Source: Alphaproteobacteria bacterium (GTDB lineage Bacteria > Pseudomonadota > Alphaproteobacteria > UBA828). Taken from it: 35,733 nt of DNA. The notes beneath the pieces are model-generated. The model did not search any database and was not told where the DNA came from. It saw only the letters and a program-made list of their open reading frames with translations. The position numbers were made by a program, and so were the translations under genes. Positions 24,769-32,400 of the stretch are shown one piece after another. Within the stretch, counting starts at the first letter, position 1. Each line of letters begins with the position of its first letter. The stretch spans positions 1-35,733 of the forward strand of contig VGET01000008.1 of NCBI GenBank assembly GCA_016869195.1, written 5' to 3'.

Positions 24769-25200
24769 TCAGCCGCTCGCGACGTAGTCGACCAGCAGCG
24801 CCCGCTCGCGCTCGAGCTCTTCCAGCCGGTGCTTCACGACATCGCCGATCGAGACGATGCCGGCGAGCGACTCGCCCTTGACGACTGGCAGATGGCGCAC
24901 CCGCCGCGCGGTCATCTCGCGCATCAGCGACTCGAGCGAATCGTCGAGCCCACAGGTCGCGACATTGCGTGTCATGGCGGACTCGACCGTGCTGGCAAGG
25001 GCGTTGCACCCCTCTGCCGCGATCGCGCGCACGATGTCCCGCTCCGAAATGATGCCGAGGATGCGATCAACGCTGTCGATAACCACGAGCGAGCCGATGC
25101 GCTCGCGCGCGAGGGCGGTCGCGGCGGCTTCCAGGGTAGCCGAAGCGGCCACGGTCGAAACGCCCGGCCCTTTCATCTTGAGAATCTGACTGACGATCAT
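24769..25200 (-). CDS. Tandem CBS-domain protein
   Basis: 143 aa with two CBS motifs: MIVSQILKMKG ... ARERIGSLVVID ... LGIISERDIVRAI (about 1-65) and VESAMTRNVATCGLDDSLE ... RRVRHLPVVKGESLAGIVSIGDVVK (about 72-128). CBS pairs bind adenine nucleotides and act as energy or redox sensors. Short stand-alone members are common in alphaproteobacteria and their partners are rarely known. The ATG at 25200 has a strong GAGGAGG 7 nt upstream; the longer frame from 25275 is not needed. It ends in a Glu/Arg-rich helix, EELERERALLVDYVASG. Confidence 0.88.
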   Translation of the reverse strand: MIVSQILKMKGPGVSTVAASATLEAAATALARERIGSLVVIDSVDRILGIISERDIVRAIAAEGCNALASTVESAMTRNVATCGLDDSLESLMREMTARRVRHLPVVKGESLAGIVSIGDVVKHRLEELERERALLVDYVASG

Positions 25201-25500
25201 GCTGGCCTCCTCATCTGGATGCCCAAGCAAATCGCGCGGTCGGTACGGCGCGTCTGGAGCCTGAAAGGTCGACACGCCCGCGCGTCGCGTGTCGGCCCCA
25301 ACCAGAGACCTAGATCACCCGTCCATGTTCGAACAGGGCTCCTTCGAAAAGCAATAGCACGAACAAAACAGGATCACACGCGATCACTGGAAAATCGCCG
25401 AAATCGCATGTCAATGCCTGCGCAGGCTCGCCGGCCCTGAGCCGTGTAATCCCGAGACCCGGCCTCGGTCCAGAACGGTCGGGCGACCAGGGAGCAGGGC
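25201..25500. other. Intergenic region, no gene recognised
   Basis: This 300-bp divergent gap lies between the CBS gene (minus) and the His-rich protein gene (plus). It holds two TTCGAA hexamers 9 bp apart (within 25328-25348), a TGCCTGCGCAGGC dyad near 25415-25427, and CCGAG/CTCGG arms near 25452-25468. No plausible coding frame with a start site, and no RNA gene, was recognised. Confidence 0.5.
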
Positions 25501-25938
25501 ATGATCAAAGCAAGGATACTCCGACATACCGCGATCGCGGCGTTGGCGCTGGCGGTCGCGGCCAGTGCGATGATTACCAGTGCCGAAGCCGGGCCCGTGC
25601 CGGTCTCGAGCCTGGGCGGCACGATCGATCGACAGGCCGTCGAGCGCAGCGGCAATCTCGTCGAGGCGCATGACGATTGGGGCCATGGCCGCCGCCATTG
25701 GCGCAACCACCATCGTCACCATCACCGAAAGCACTGGAAGCACCGCCGGCATTATGACGATGACTATTACTACGATCGGCCGGTCGTCGTGGAGCGCTAT
25801 CGCTATGTCGAGCGCTATCCGGCGCCGCGCTACTATTACTACAACCCGTTCGACTCGCTGTTCGGCGCACTGGTCTTCAATTTTTCGTTCGACGGTGACC
25901 GGCCTCGTCATCGGCACCATCACCGGTATCGGGACTGA
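25501..25938 (+). CDS. Secreted His/Tyr/Arg-rich protein of unknown function
   Basis: 145 aa. A clear signal peptide covers residues 1-30 (basic start MIKARILRH, hydrophobic AIAALALAVAASA, cleavage near AEA-GP). The mature part has a His/Arg-rich block (about 60-84, with HHRHHH), then an acidic and aromatic block (DDDYYYD), then YRYVERYPAPRYYYYNPFD, an FGALVFNFSF strand and a final RHRHHHRYRD. The composition suggests periplasmic or outer-membrane metal (Ni, Zn, Cu) or proton binding, as in other low-complexity envelope proteins; no family name is certain. The weak GGGAGCAGGGC precedes the ATG. The signal peptide supports a real gene despite antisense frames. Confidence 0.72.
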   Translation: MIKARILRHTAIAALALAVAASAMITSAEAGPVPVSSLGGTIDRQAVERSGNLVEAHDDWGHGRRHWRNHHRHHHRKHWKHRRHYDDDYYYDRPVVVERYRYVERYPAPRYYYYNPFDSLFGALVFNFSFDGDRPRHRHHHRYRD

Positions 25939-25987
25939 CGCTCCCCGCGTCAGCCCGGCACCCCAGCCCGCGCCGCTCTCCCCCCAA

Positions 25988-26926
25988 CTACCGCGGCGCG
26001 GGCGGGTGCACCTTGATCCAATGCTCGGCGATGTCGATGCCGCGCGCGATCCAGACCCTGTCCTTCGATTTCATATAGTCGAGCAGGCGAATGAGGCCGG
26101 CGGCGCGCGCCGGCCGGCCGATCAGCCGATCGTGCAGCCCGATTGACAGCAGTTTCGGCCGCTCAGCGCCCTCTTCGTAGAGCACGTCGAACGCGTCCTT
26201 CATGTAGGTGAAGAAGTCGTCGGCGGTCTTGAAGCCACGGTTCTCGTCGAACCGGTTGTCGTTCGATTCATAGGAGTAGGGGATCACGAGGTGGTCTCGC
26301 CCGCCGACCTCGACCCAATAGGGCAGCTCGTCATTGAGCGCATCGCGATCGTAGAGGAAACCGCCGGCCTCGACGTGCAGGCGCCGAGTGTTCGGGCTCG
26401 GCCGCCCCGTCATCCAGCCCTTGGGCCGCGCGCCTGTTAGTCGCTCGATGCCGTCGATCGCGCGCCGAATATGCTCGCGCTCGCCGGCCTCGGGCATCGC
26501 CTGATAGTCGATCCAGCGCCAGCCGTGGCTCACGATCTCATGGCCCGCCTCGTGAAAAGCGTGCGCGATCTCGGGGTTGCGCCGCAGGGCCTGGACGACG
26601 CCGAGCACGCTGACCTTGACGCCGAAGCGCTCGAAGATCCGCAGGCAACGCCATACGCCTGCGCGTGCACCATATTCGAACGTGCCCTCAGCGTGGACGC
26701 TGCGCGCACCCGGCACCGCCGGAAAGCCGATGTCGGTGAGCAGGCCCTCCGAGGCCTCATCACCGTCGAGCACGTGGCGCTCGCCGCCGCCCTCATAGTT
26801 CAGGTTGAAATTGACGCAGATCCTGGCACGGCCCGGCCAGCGCGCTTCGGGCAGGTCGCGCCCATAGCCCCTGAAGTCGCGCCACCAGCCGGGCTCGCCG
26901 GCCGTATCCCCCGCCTCTCGCGCCAT
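25988..26926 (-). CDS. puuE: Polysaccharide deacetylase-fold hydrolase, PuuE allantoinase-like
   Basis: 312 aa. The sequence RDFRGYGRDLPEARWPG, then ICVNFNLNYEGGGERHVLDGD, then FEYGARAGVWRCLRIFERFG, HEIVSHGWRWIDYQAM, GWMTGRPSPNTRRL and VIPYSYESNDNRF follows the PuuE-type allantoinase/chitin-deacetylase-like family along its length. Family members of about 300 aa hydrolyse allantoin to allantoate or deacylate related amides. No other purine-degradation gene is seen nearby, so the substrate is open. The ATG at 26926 has a G-run Shine-Dalgarno site. It is divergent from the ferritin-like gene. Confidence 0.75.
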   Translation of the reverse strand: MAREAGDTAGEPGWWRDFRGYGRDLPEARWPGRARICVNFNLNYEGGGERHVLDGDEASEGLLTDIGFPAVPGARSVHAEGTFEYGARAGVWRCLRIFERFGVKVSVLGVVQALRRNPEIAHAFHEAGHEIVSHGWRWIDYQAMPEAGEREHIRRAIDGIERLTGARPKGWMTGRPSPNTRRLHVEAGGFLYDRDALNDELPYWVEVGGRDHLVIPYSYESNDNRFDENRGFKTADDFFTYMKDAFDVLYEEGAERPKLLSIGLHDRLIGRPARAAGLIRLLDYMKSKDRVWIARGIDIAEHWIKVHPPAPR

Positions 26927-27072
26927 TCCCGCCCCCCCTCTGGCTCAACCCGCGCTCAACCGCCGCTCACGATTAGTTCAGCGCCTGTGTGCATCCGGCG
27001 AGCGGGGGCGCTCCGTAAACCATAGCAGAAGCGGGTCGAAGGTGATCCGCCGCCAACGAGAGGAGGCGTTGT

Positions 27073-27678
27073 ATGCGTTCGATCGAAAAGTCTTCGGGCC
27101 TTGTGCTTCCCGGCCGCCGTCAGTTTCTGCGTGCGGCGGGCGTGGCCACCTTGTCGGCCGCGACGGTTGGCATTCTTGCCGGCAACCCGGCCATGGCCGG
27201 CAGCAAGGCCAAGGGCAAGAAAAGCGCGGAGCACGACGCCGGCATTCTCAACGTCGCGCTCGGGCTGGAGTGGGAGGGCATTGGCGCCTATCAGCTCGGC
27301 GCGGAAAGCGGCCTGCTTTCGAAGGGCGTGCTCGACGTAGCGGTGCTGTTCCAGAGCCACCACAAGGCGCATGCGGATGCGCTGGTTGGTGCGATCAAGC
27401 AGCTCGGCGGCAAGCCGGTCGAACCCAAATCGAATGCGGATTATGCGGCGGCGCTCAACGCGGCGTCGCTCAAGAGCGAGGCCGACGTGCTGATGCTCGC
27501 CCTCAAGCTCGAAAAAGGCGCGGCCAACGCCTATCTCGGTGTGATCCCGAGCTTCACGGATGCAGCCTTTGCGCAGGTCTCGGGCCGGCTCGCGGCCGAT
27601 GAGGTGATGCACTGGACCGCGCTGGCCCAGGCGCTCGGCAAGTCGATCCCGGCGGAAGCGCTGAGCTTCGGCGCCTGA
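27073..27678 (+). CDS. Tat-exported ferritin-like domain protein
   Basis: 201 aa. A twin-arginine signal is plain: GRRQFLRAAG at 14-23, then a hydrophobic stretch and AMAGS. The mature protein is a four-helix ferritin-like fold with candidate metal residues in LEWEGIGAYQLG, FQSHHKAHADALV, KLEKGAANAYL and ADEVMHWTALAQALG. It resembles the Ferritin_2/DUF4439-like group exported folded to the periplasm; iron oxidation or peroxide removal is possible. GAGAGGAGG precedes the ATG. A long hairpin separates it from the cytochrome c gene 97 nt downstream, so it may or may not share that transcript. Confidence 0.82.
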   Translation: MRSIEKSSGLVLPGRRQFLRAAGVATLSAATVGILAGNPAMAGSKAKGKKSAEHDAGILNVALGLEWEGIGAYQLGAESGLLSKGVLDVAVLFQSHHKAHADALVGAIKQLGGKPVEPKSNADYAAALNAASLKSEADVLMLALKLEKGAANAYLGVIPSFTDAAFAQVSGRLAADEVMHWTALAQALGKSIPAEALSFGA

Positions 27679-27690
27679 CGCCTGAGGAGT

Positions 27691-27735
27691 CGCCCGGGTT
27701 GACGCAAGTTTCCCCCACTTGCGGACGCCCGGGCG
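27691..27735 (+). terminator. Long two-part stem-loop between ferritin-like and cytochrome c genes
   Basis: Outer arms CGCCCGGG (27691-27698) and CCCGGGCG (27728-27735) and inner arms CGCAAGT (27703-27709) and ACTTGCG (27717-27723) are each perfect, with a 4+4 nt internal loop and a TTCCCCC loop. A terminator for the ferritin-like gene is the simplest reading. Without a T-run it may instead be a partial read-through element or an operator for the cytochrome c-sigma unit. Confidence 0.55.
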
Positions 27736-27775
27736 GCCCCGCCTTAACGTCGAACAAGAAACAAAGAGCGCGACG

Positions 27776-28168
27776 ATGACGAAGAACAGTCTTTGGCTCC
27801 AAGCTGCGCTGATTGCGTCCGGCCTTGTGATCGGAGGCGCCGGCAATGCCGCGGCCGACGGGCTCGTCGGCGATCCGGTGAAGGGCCAGGAGGTCTATGA
27901 GCGCTGCGAGGGCTGTCACTCGCTCGACGCCAATCGCGTCGGCCCGAAGCATCGCGGGCGCATCGGACGCAAGGCCGGAGGCGTTGAAGACTACGATTAT
28001 TCCGACGCGCTGAAATCCTCCGGCATCGTGTGGGACGAGGTGACGCTCGATCGCTGGCTGCAGGGGCCGGGCAAGCTCGTGCCCGGCACCAAGATGGGCT
28101 TCATCCTGAAGGATCCGAAAGCCCGTGCCGATGTCATCGCCTTCCTCAAGCGGGAAAGCGCCAAATAG
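27776..28168 (+). CDS. Periplasmic class I cytochrome c
   Basis: 130 aa with a signal peptide (1 to about 27, cleavage near AAA-DG). The haem is bound through CEGCH (Cys44, Cys47, His48). The likely distal ligand is Met107 in VPGTKMGF. VGPKHRGRIGRKAG and DYSDALKSSGIVWDE are typical of small soluble c2/c550-like cytochromes that carry electrons in the periplasm. The start is the ATG at 27776. It ends 5 nt before the ECF sigma gene, so the two are almost surely co-transcribed, an unusual position for a cytochrome. Confidence 0.92.
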   Translation: MTKNSLWLQAALIASGLVIGGAGNAAADGLVGDPVKGQEVYERCEGCHSLDANRVGPKHRGRIGRKAGGVEDYDYSDALKSSGIVWDEVTLDRWLQGPGKLVPGTKMGFILKDPKARADVIAFLKRESAK

Positions 28169-28173
28169 GGGTG

Positions 28174-28821
28174 ATGGCGACGGTGAGCGAGACCGAGCCG
28201 GCGGTGGTCGCCGATCATCTCCTCGGCTATGCTGCTGCGAAACCCGCCGCAGGCCTGCGCCCCGTGTCTTCGTCCAAGGTATCGCTCGATCTGGCTGATC
28301 TGCTGCGCCGCGTCGCGACCGGCGATGACGATGCGTTCGAGGCGCTCTATCGGGCGGCCTCACCGACGCTCTTGGGGCAGATCATCCGCAAGGTCGGCGC
28401 GCGCGATGTGGCCGAGGAGCTGCTTCAGGAATCCTTCGTCCTCATCTGGCGCCATGCCGAGCGCTATGACCCAGCGCTCGGCTCCGCGCTCGGCTGGATG
28501 GGCACCATTGCGCGCAATGCCGCGATCGATCGGCTACGCAGCCAGCGGCGCGAGGCACCGCGGACCGAGTTGCCGGACAACCCGGAAGAGCTTGACCGCA
28601 TTGCCGAACTCGCCGCGGACCCGCTGCGACTGGACGATACGCGGGCGATCCTCACCTGCCTCGAGGCGCTCGATGAGACTCCAAGACGCGCGGTTGTGCT
28701 ATCATTTTGCTACGGCTACACCCATGACGAGCTGGCTGAGGCGCTTGGCCTGCCGCTCGGCACGGTGAAAAGCGCGATCCGCCGCGCACTGCCACGGTTA
28801 AGGGCCTGCCTCGAGCCATGA
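28174..28821 (+). CDS. ECF sigma factor (SigK/RpoE-like group)
   Basis: 215 aa. An N-terminal extension of about 38 residues precedes region 2 (about 40-115: LLRRVATGDDDAFEALYR, ELLQESFVLIWRHAERYDP, WMGTIARNAAIDRLRSQRR). Region 4 (about 155-212) has RRAVVLSFCYGYTHDELAEA and LPLGTVKSAIRRALPRLR. Such sigma factors drive a stress regulon when their anti-sigma lets go. The ATG at 28174 follows the cytochrome c stop by 5 nt. The stop overlaps the anti-sigma start (ATGA), so translation is coupled and stoichiometric. No certain ECF promoter was found upstream of the unit. Confidence 0.92.
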   Translation: MATVSETEPAVVADHLLGYAAAKPAAGLRPVSSSKVSLDLADLLRRVATGDDDAFEALYRAASPTLLGQIIRKVGARDVAEELLQESFVLIWRHAERYDPALGSALGWMGTIARNAAIDRLRSQRREAPRTELPDNPEELDRIAELAADPLRLDDTRAILTCLEALDETPRRAVVLSFCYGYTHDELAEALGLPLGTVKSAIRRALPRLRACLEP

Positions 28822-29369
28822 CGGAACGCGAAGACCTCGACCACATCGCCGCCGAATATGTGCTCGGCCTCACCGGCGGCCTTCACTGCGAGCGCATCGA
28901 GGCGCGCCTGAAGTCCGAGCCGGCATTGGCCGAGCGTGTGAACTTCTGGCGCCTTCACTTGGCCCCGCTCGATGGCGCGGCGACGCCCGCCATGCCCTCA
29001 GCCGATACCTGGACGCGTCTCAAGGCGCGCATCGCGGCGGAGCCGAAACCGGGCGAGCATGGGCCGATAACGATTCGGGAGGCCGAGGGCGCGTGGGAGC
29101 AGCACTCGCCCGGCGTGCAGATCAAGCTCCTCAACGTCGATGCGGCGAGCGGCGCACGCTCCTATCTGCTCAAGATAGACCCGGGCAGCGAGGTGCGGGC
29201 CCATGAGCATCTGGTCGATGAAGAGTGCTACATGATCTCGGGCGAGGCGATGATCGGCGACCTGCATTTGCGCGCCGGCGACTATCATCTCATCCCGCGC
29301 CATCTCAGGCACCCGATCACGCGCTCGGAGAAGGGCGCGCTCGTGTTCGTGCGCGGCAAGGTCGCCTGA
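28818..29369 (+). CDS. Cupin-type (ChrR-like) anti-sigma factor
   Basis: 183 aa, soluble. The N-terminal part (HIAAEYVLGLTGGL ... RIEARLKSEPALAERVNFWR) looks like the sigma-binding helices of RskA-type anti-sigma factors. The Cys-x-x-Cys zinc site of ChrR's N-terminal domain is absent. The C-terminal cupin (about 95-182) carries His129, His131, Glu135 and His165, the ligand spacing I recall for the ChrR cupin zinc site. It has no membrane helix, unlike RskA. It would hold the ECF sigma in the cytoplasm and release it on an oxidative or metal cue (inference). It converges with polA 18 nt away. Confidence 0.85.
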   Translation: MTEREDLDHIAAEYVLGLTGGLHCERIEARLKSEPALAERVNFWRLHLAPLDGAATPAMPSADTWTRLKARIAAEPKPGEHGPITIREAEGAWEQHSPGVQIKLLNVDAASGARSYLLKIDPGSEVRAHEHLVDEECYMISGEAMIGDLHLRAGDYHLIPRHLRHPITRSEKGALVFVRGKVA

Positions 29370-29387
29370 ATAGCGCGTGCTGCGCGC

Positions 29388-32183
29388 CTAATGCGCGCTC
29401 GCCCAGTTGTTGCCGATCCCGGTATCGACCGTGAGCGGCACGGAGAGTGACGCCGCCCCCTCCATCACCTTCTTCACCAGCGCCGCGGTCTCCTTCGCTT
29501 CGTCCTCCGGCACCTCGAAGACGAGCTCGTCGTGCACCTGTAAGAGCATGCGGGCCTTGAGCTTGGCCTTCTCGAGCGCGGGGTCGATGCGCTGCATCGC
29601 GCGCTTGATCACGTCCGCCGCCGTGCCCTGGATCGGCGCGTTGATCGCGGCCCGCTCCTGAAAGCCGCGCATCGCCGGGTTCTTGTCATTGATGCCTGAG
29701 AGGTGCACGCGCCGGCCGAACAGGGTCGTGACATAGCCCTTGGCGCGCGCGGTCTCCTTCGCCTTGTCCATATAGGCGCGGATGCCGGGATAGCGCTTGA
29801 AATAGGCCTCGATATAGGCGCGCGCGGCCGCTTGCTCGACGCCGATCTGGCGCGCGAGGCCGAAGGGCGAGATGCCGTAGATAATGCCGAAATTGATCGC
29901 CTTGGCGCTGCGCCTGACCATCGGGTCCATGCCCTCGATCGGCACGCCGAACACCTGGCTCGCGGTCAAGGCGTGAATGTCCTGACCTTTCTTGAATGCC
30001 TCTTTCAGCCCGTCGACCCCGGCGATGTGCGCGAGGATGCGCAGCTCAATCTGAGAATAGTCGGCCGAGAGCAGCACATGGCCCTTTGAGGCGATAAAGG
30101 CCTCGCGGATCTTGCGGCCTTCCTCGGTGCGCACCGGAATGTTCTGCAGGTTCGGCTCGGTCGAGGCGAGCCGGCCGGTCGCCGCGCCGACCATGGAGTA
30201 GGAGGTGTGCACCCGCCCGGTCTCGGGGTGGATGTATTCGACGAGCGCATCGGTGTAGGTGCTCTTGAGCTTGGAGAGCTGGCGCCAATCGAGCACGCGG
30301 GCGGGCAGGTCATGGCCTTGCGCCGCGAGGCCGTCGAGCACGTCGGAATCCGTGCCATAGGCGCCGGTCTTGCCCTTCTTGCCGCCTTCGAGGCCCATTT
30401 CCTCGAACAGGATGTCGCCGAGCTGCTTGGGCGAGCCGATGTTGAAGCTGCGGCGCGCGAGCTTGTGGATTTCCTTCTCCAGCGTCGCGATGCGGCCGGA
30501 GAAATCCTCGGAGAGGCGGGCGAGCGCCGCGCGGTCGACCAGGATGCCGGCGCTCTCCATGCGCGCGAGCACCGGAATGAGCGGGCGCTCGATCGTCTCG
30601 TACATCGTGCACAGATGTTCCGGCACGAGGCGCGGCTTCAGAAGCTGGTGAAGACGCAGCGTGACCTCGGCATCCTCGGCCGCGTAGTCGCGTGCCTTGT
30701 CGAGCGGCACTTTATCGAACGTCACCTGGCTCTTGCCGGTGCCGGCCACCTCCTTGAAGCTGATCGTCTTGTGGCCGAGGTGCAGCAGCGAGAGCTCGTC
30801 CATGCCGTGGCCGTGCTTGCCGCCCTCGAGCACGAACGAGATCAGCATCGAATCATCGACCGGTCCAAGCGTGATGCCGTAGCGCGCAAACACGCGCATA
30901 TCGTATTTGATGTTGTGGCCCACTTTCAGCACCGCCTCGTGCTCCAACAATGGCTTGAGCGCGTCGAGTGCCTCTGTCAGCGGAATCTGCTGGATCGGCC
31001 CGCTGCCCAAGAGGTCGCCCGCGACATGGCCGACCGGCACATAGCAGGCATGTCCCGGCTCGAGCGCGAGCGAGATGCCGACGAGATCGGCGCGCGACGG
31101 CTCAAGCGATGTCGTCTCGGTATCGACCGTGACGCAGCCTGCCTCGCGCGCCCGCGCGATCCAGTCCTTCAGAGCATCCAGTGTCTGCACCAGATCGTAG
31201 CGCGCCGGACCGTCTTGCGTTTTGGCCGGCGCCGCCTCTTTCGTTGCAGGCCTGTGCTCGCTCCGTGTCGTCGAAGTCGCGGGCCCTGAAGTGTCCGGCG
31301 CATTGGCCACACCCAGGCGCGTCAGCACGGAGCGGAACTCCTGCGCCTCGAGAAAGGCGCGCAGCGTCTCCGGCACGAAGGGCTTGCGCGCCAGCTCGTC
31401 GATCGACGCCGGCACGGGCGCATCGGCACGCAGGCGCACGAGCTCGCGCGAGAGCCGCGCCTTCTCCGCATGCCCGATCAGGCTCTCGCGCCGCTTCGGC
31501 TGCTTGATCTCGCCGGCGCGCGCCAGGAGCGTGTCGAGATCGCCATAAATGTTGATCAGCTCGGCCGCGGTCTTGACCCCGATGCCCGGCACACCCGGCA
31601 CGTTGTCGGCGGAATCGCCGGCGAGCGCCTGGACATCGACCACGCGCTCCGGCCCGACACCGAACTTCTCCTTCACCTCGTCCGAGCCGATCTCGCGGTT
31701 CTTGAAGAAGTCGTAGAGCACCACGTCGTGGTCCTCGACGAGCTGCATCAGGTCCTTGTCCGATGAGACGATGGTCACCTTGCCGCCGCGCGCACGCTCG
31801 AGCTTGGTATAGGTCGCGATCACATCATCGGCCTCGAAGCCTTCGAGCTCGATCGCCGGCAGGCCGAAGGCGCGCGTCGCCTCGCGCACCAGCGGAAACT
31901 GCGGCACGAGCTCAGGCGGCGTCTCCGGACGGTGCGCCTTGTATTCCTTGTAGAGATCGTTGCGGAAGGTGAAGCGCCCCGCATCGAACACCACGGCCAC
32001 CGCATCGGCCTCCACATCACGCATCACCTTCATCAACATGTTGACAAAGCCGAGCACCGCGCCAACCGGCGTACCGTCCTTCCGCGTAAAGGGCGGCAAC
32101 GCATGAAAGGCGCGGAACACGAAGCCCGACGCATCGATCAGGAACAAATGGTGCGGGTGAGCCAGCGACTTTTCGTCCTTCAT
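29388..32183 (-). CDS. polA: DNA polymerase I
   Basis: 931 aa, full length, used in repair and Okazaki fragment processing. The 5'-3' exonuclease domain (about 10-300) has LIDASGFVFRAFH, SSDKDLMQLV and GDSADNVPGVPGIG. The 3'-5' proofreading domain (about 325-520) keeps its acidic residues in VDTETTSLE (Asp354, Glu356), HNIKYDM and AAEDAE. The polymerase domain has motif A SADYSQIELR (706-715), motif B RRSAKAINFGIIYG (757-770) and motif C QVHDELVF (882-889). All three activities therefore look intact. A 16-bp perfect palindrome overlaps the start codon. Confidence 0.98.
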   Translation of the reverse strand: MKDEKSLAHPHHLFLIDASGFVFRAFHALPPFTRKDGTPVGAVLGFVNMLMKVMRDVEADAVAVVFDAGRFTFRNDLYKEYKAHRPETPPELVPQFPLVREATRAFGLPAIELEGFEADDVIATYTKLERARGGKVTIVSSDKDLMQLVEDHDVVLYDFFKNREIGSDEVKEKFGVGPERVVDVQALAGDSADNVPGVPGIGVKTAAELINIYGDLDTLLARAGEIKQPKRRESLIGHAEKARLSRELVRLRADAPVPASIDELARKPFVPETLRAFLEAQEFRSVLTRLGVANAPDTSGPATSTTRSEHRPATKEAAPAKTQDGPARYDLVQTLDALKDWIARAREAGCVTVDTETTSLEPSRADLVGISLALEPGHACYVPVGHVAGDLLGSGPIQQIPLTEALDALKPLLEHEAVLKVGHNIKYDMRVFARYGITLGPVDDSMLISFVLEGGKHGHGMDELSLLHLGHKTISFKEVAGTGKSQVTFDKVPLDKARDYAAEDAEVTLRLHQLLKPRLVPEHLCTMYETIERPLIPVLARMESAGILVDRAALARLSEDFSGRIATLEKEIHKLARRSFNIGSPKQLGDILFEEMGLEGGKKGKTGAYGTDSDVLDGLAAQGHDLPARVLDWRQLSKLKSTYTDALVEYIHPETGRVHTSYSMVGAATGRLASTEPNLQNIPVRTEEGRKIREAFIASKGHVLLSADYSQIELRILAHIAGVDGLKEAFKKGQDIHALTASQVFGVPIEGMDPMVRRSAKAINFGIIYGISPFGLARQIGVEQAAARAYIEAYFKRYPGIRAYMDKAKETARAKGYVTTLFGRRVHLSGINDKNPAMRGFQERAAINAPIQGTAADVIKRAMQRIDPALEKAKLKARMLLQVHDELVFEVPEDEAKETAALVKKVMEGAASLSVPLTVDTGIGNNWASAH

Positions 32184-32197
32184 CGGAAATTTCCGAT
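32182..32197. repeat. 16-bp perfect palindrome over the polA start codon
   Basis: ATCGGAAATTTCCGAT at 32182-32197 is perfectly self-complementary and overlaps the first bases of polA (minus strand, ATG at 32183). It could be a protein-binding site or occlude the start in mRNA. No known regulator motif was recognised. Confidence 0.5.
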
Positions 32198-32223
32198 TGT
32201 TGCCAACATCGCGTGTGCCTCGC

Positions 32224-32298
32224 CCTCACGCTTCGACAGGCTCAGCATGAGAGCTCAAATCTGTTGCGACCTCATCCTGAGCCTGTCGAAGGATGAGG
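32224..32298. repeat. Paired REP-like palindromes (BIME-like)
   Basis: CTTCGACAGGCTCAG (32231-32245) and its exact complement CTGAGCCTGTCGAAG (32277-32291) form a 15-bp stem, extended by ATGAG/CTCAT after one mismatch. The right unit also folds on itself: CCTCATCC (32270-32277) with GGATGAGG (32291-32298); the left unit has weaker CTCA/TGAG arms. The CTTCGACAGGCTCAG-type core is a dispersed intergenic repeat in many proteobacterial genomes. It sits between polA and the MFS gene, which are divergent. Confidence 0.8.
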
Positions 32299-32400
32299 CG
32301 GATCGGAGGTCGATCACAGGGCGTTCGGTCATTGCTTGCCAGGGGCAGCGGCCACTCCCACTATGCCACGCCCCGACGCCGCCTCCCATCGAGGAACCGC

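Noticed and set aside
27043-27071. ECF-type promoter (TGATCC -35) upstream of the ferritin-like gene
   Set aside because: A -10 at the proper distance would fall on the ribosome-binding site and start codon, so the match is probably chance.
30207-31289. 360-aa plus-strand ORF inside polA
   Set aside because: It is a shadow of polA; no domain and no ribosome-binding site.
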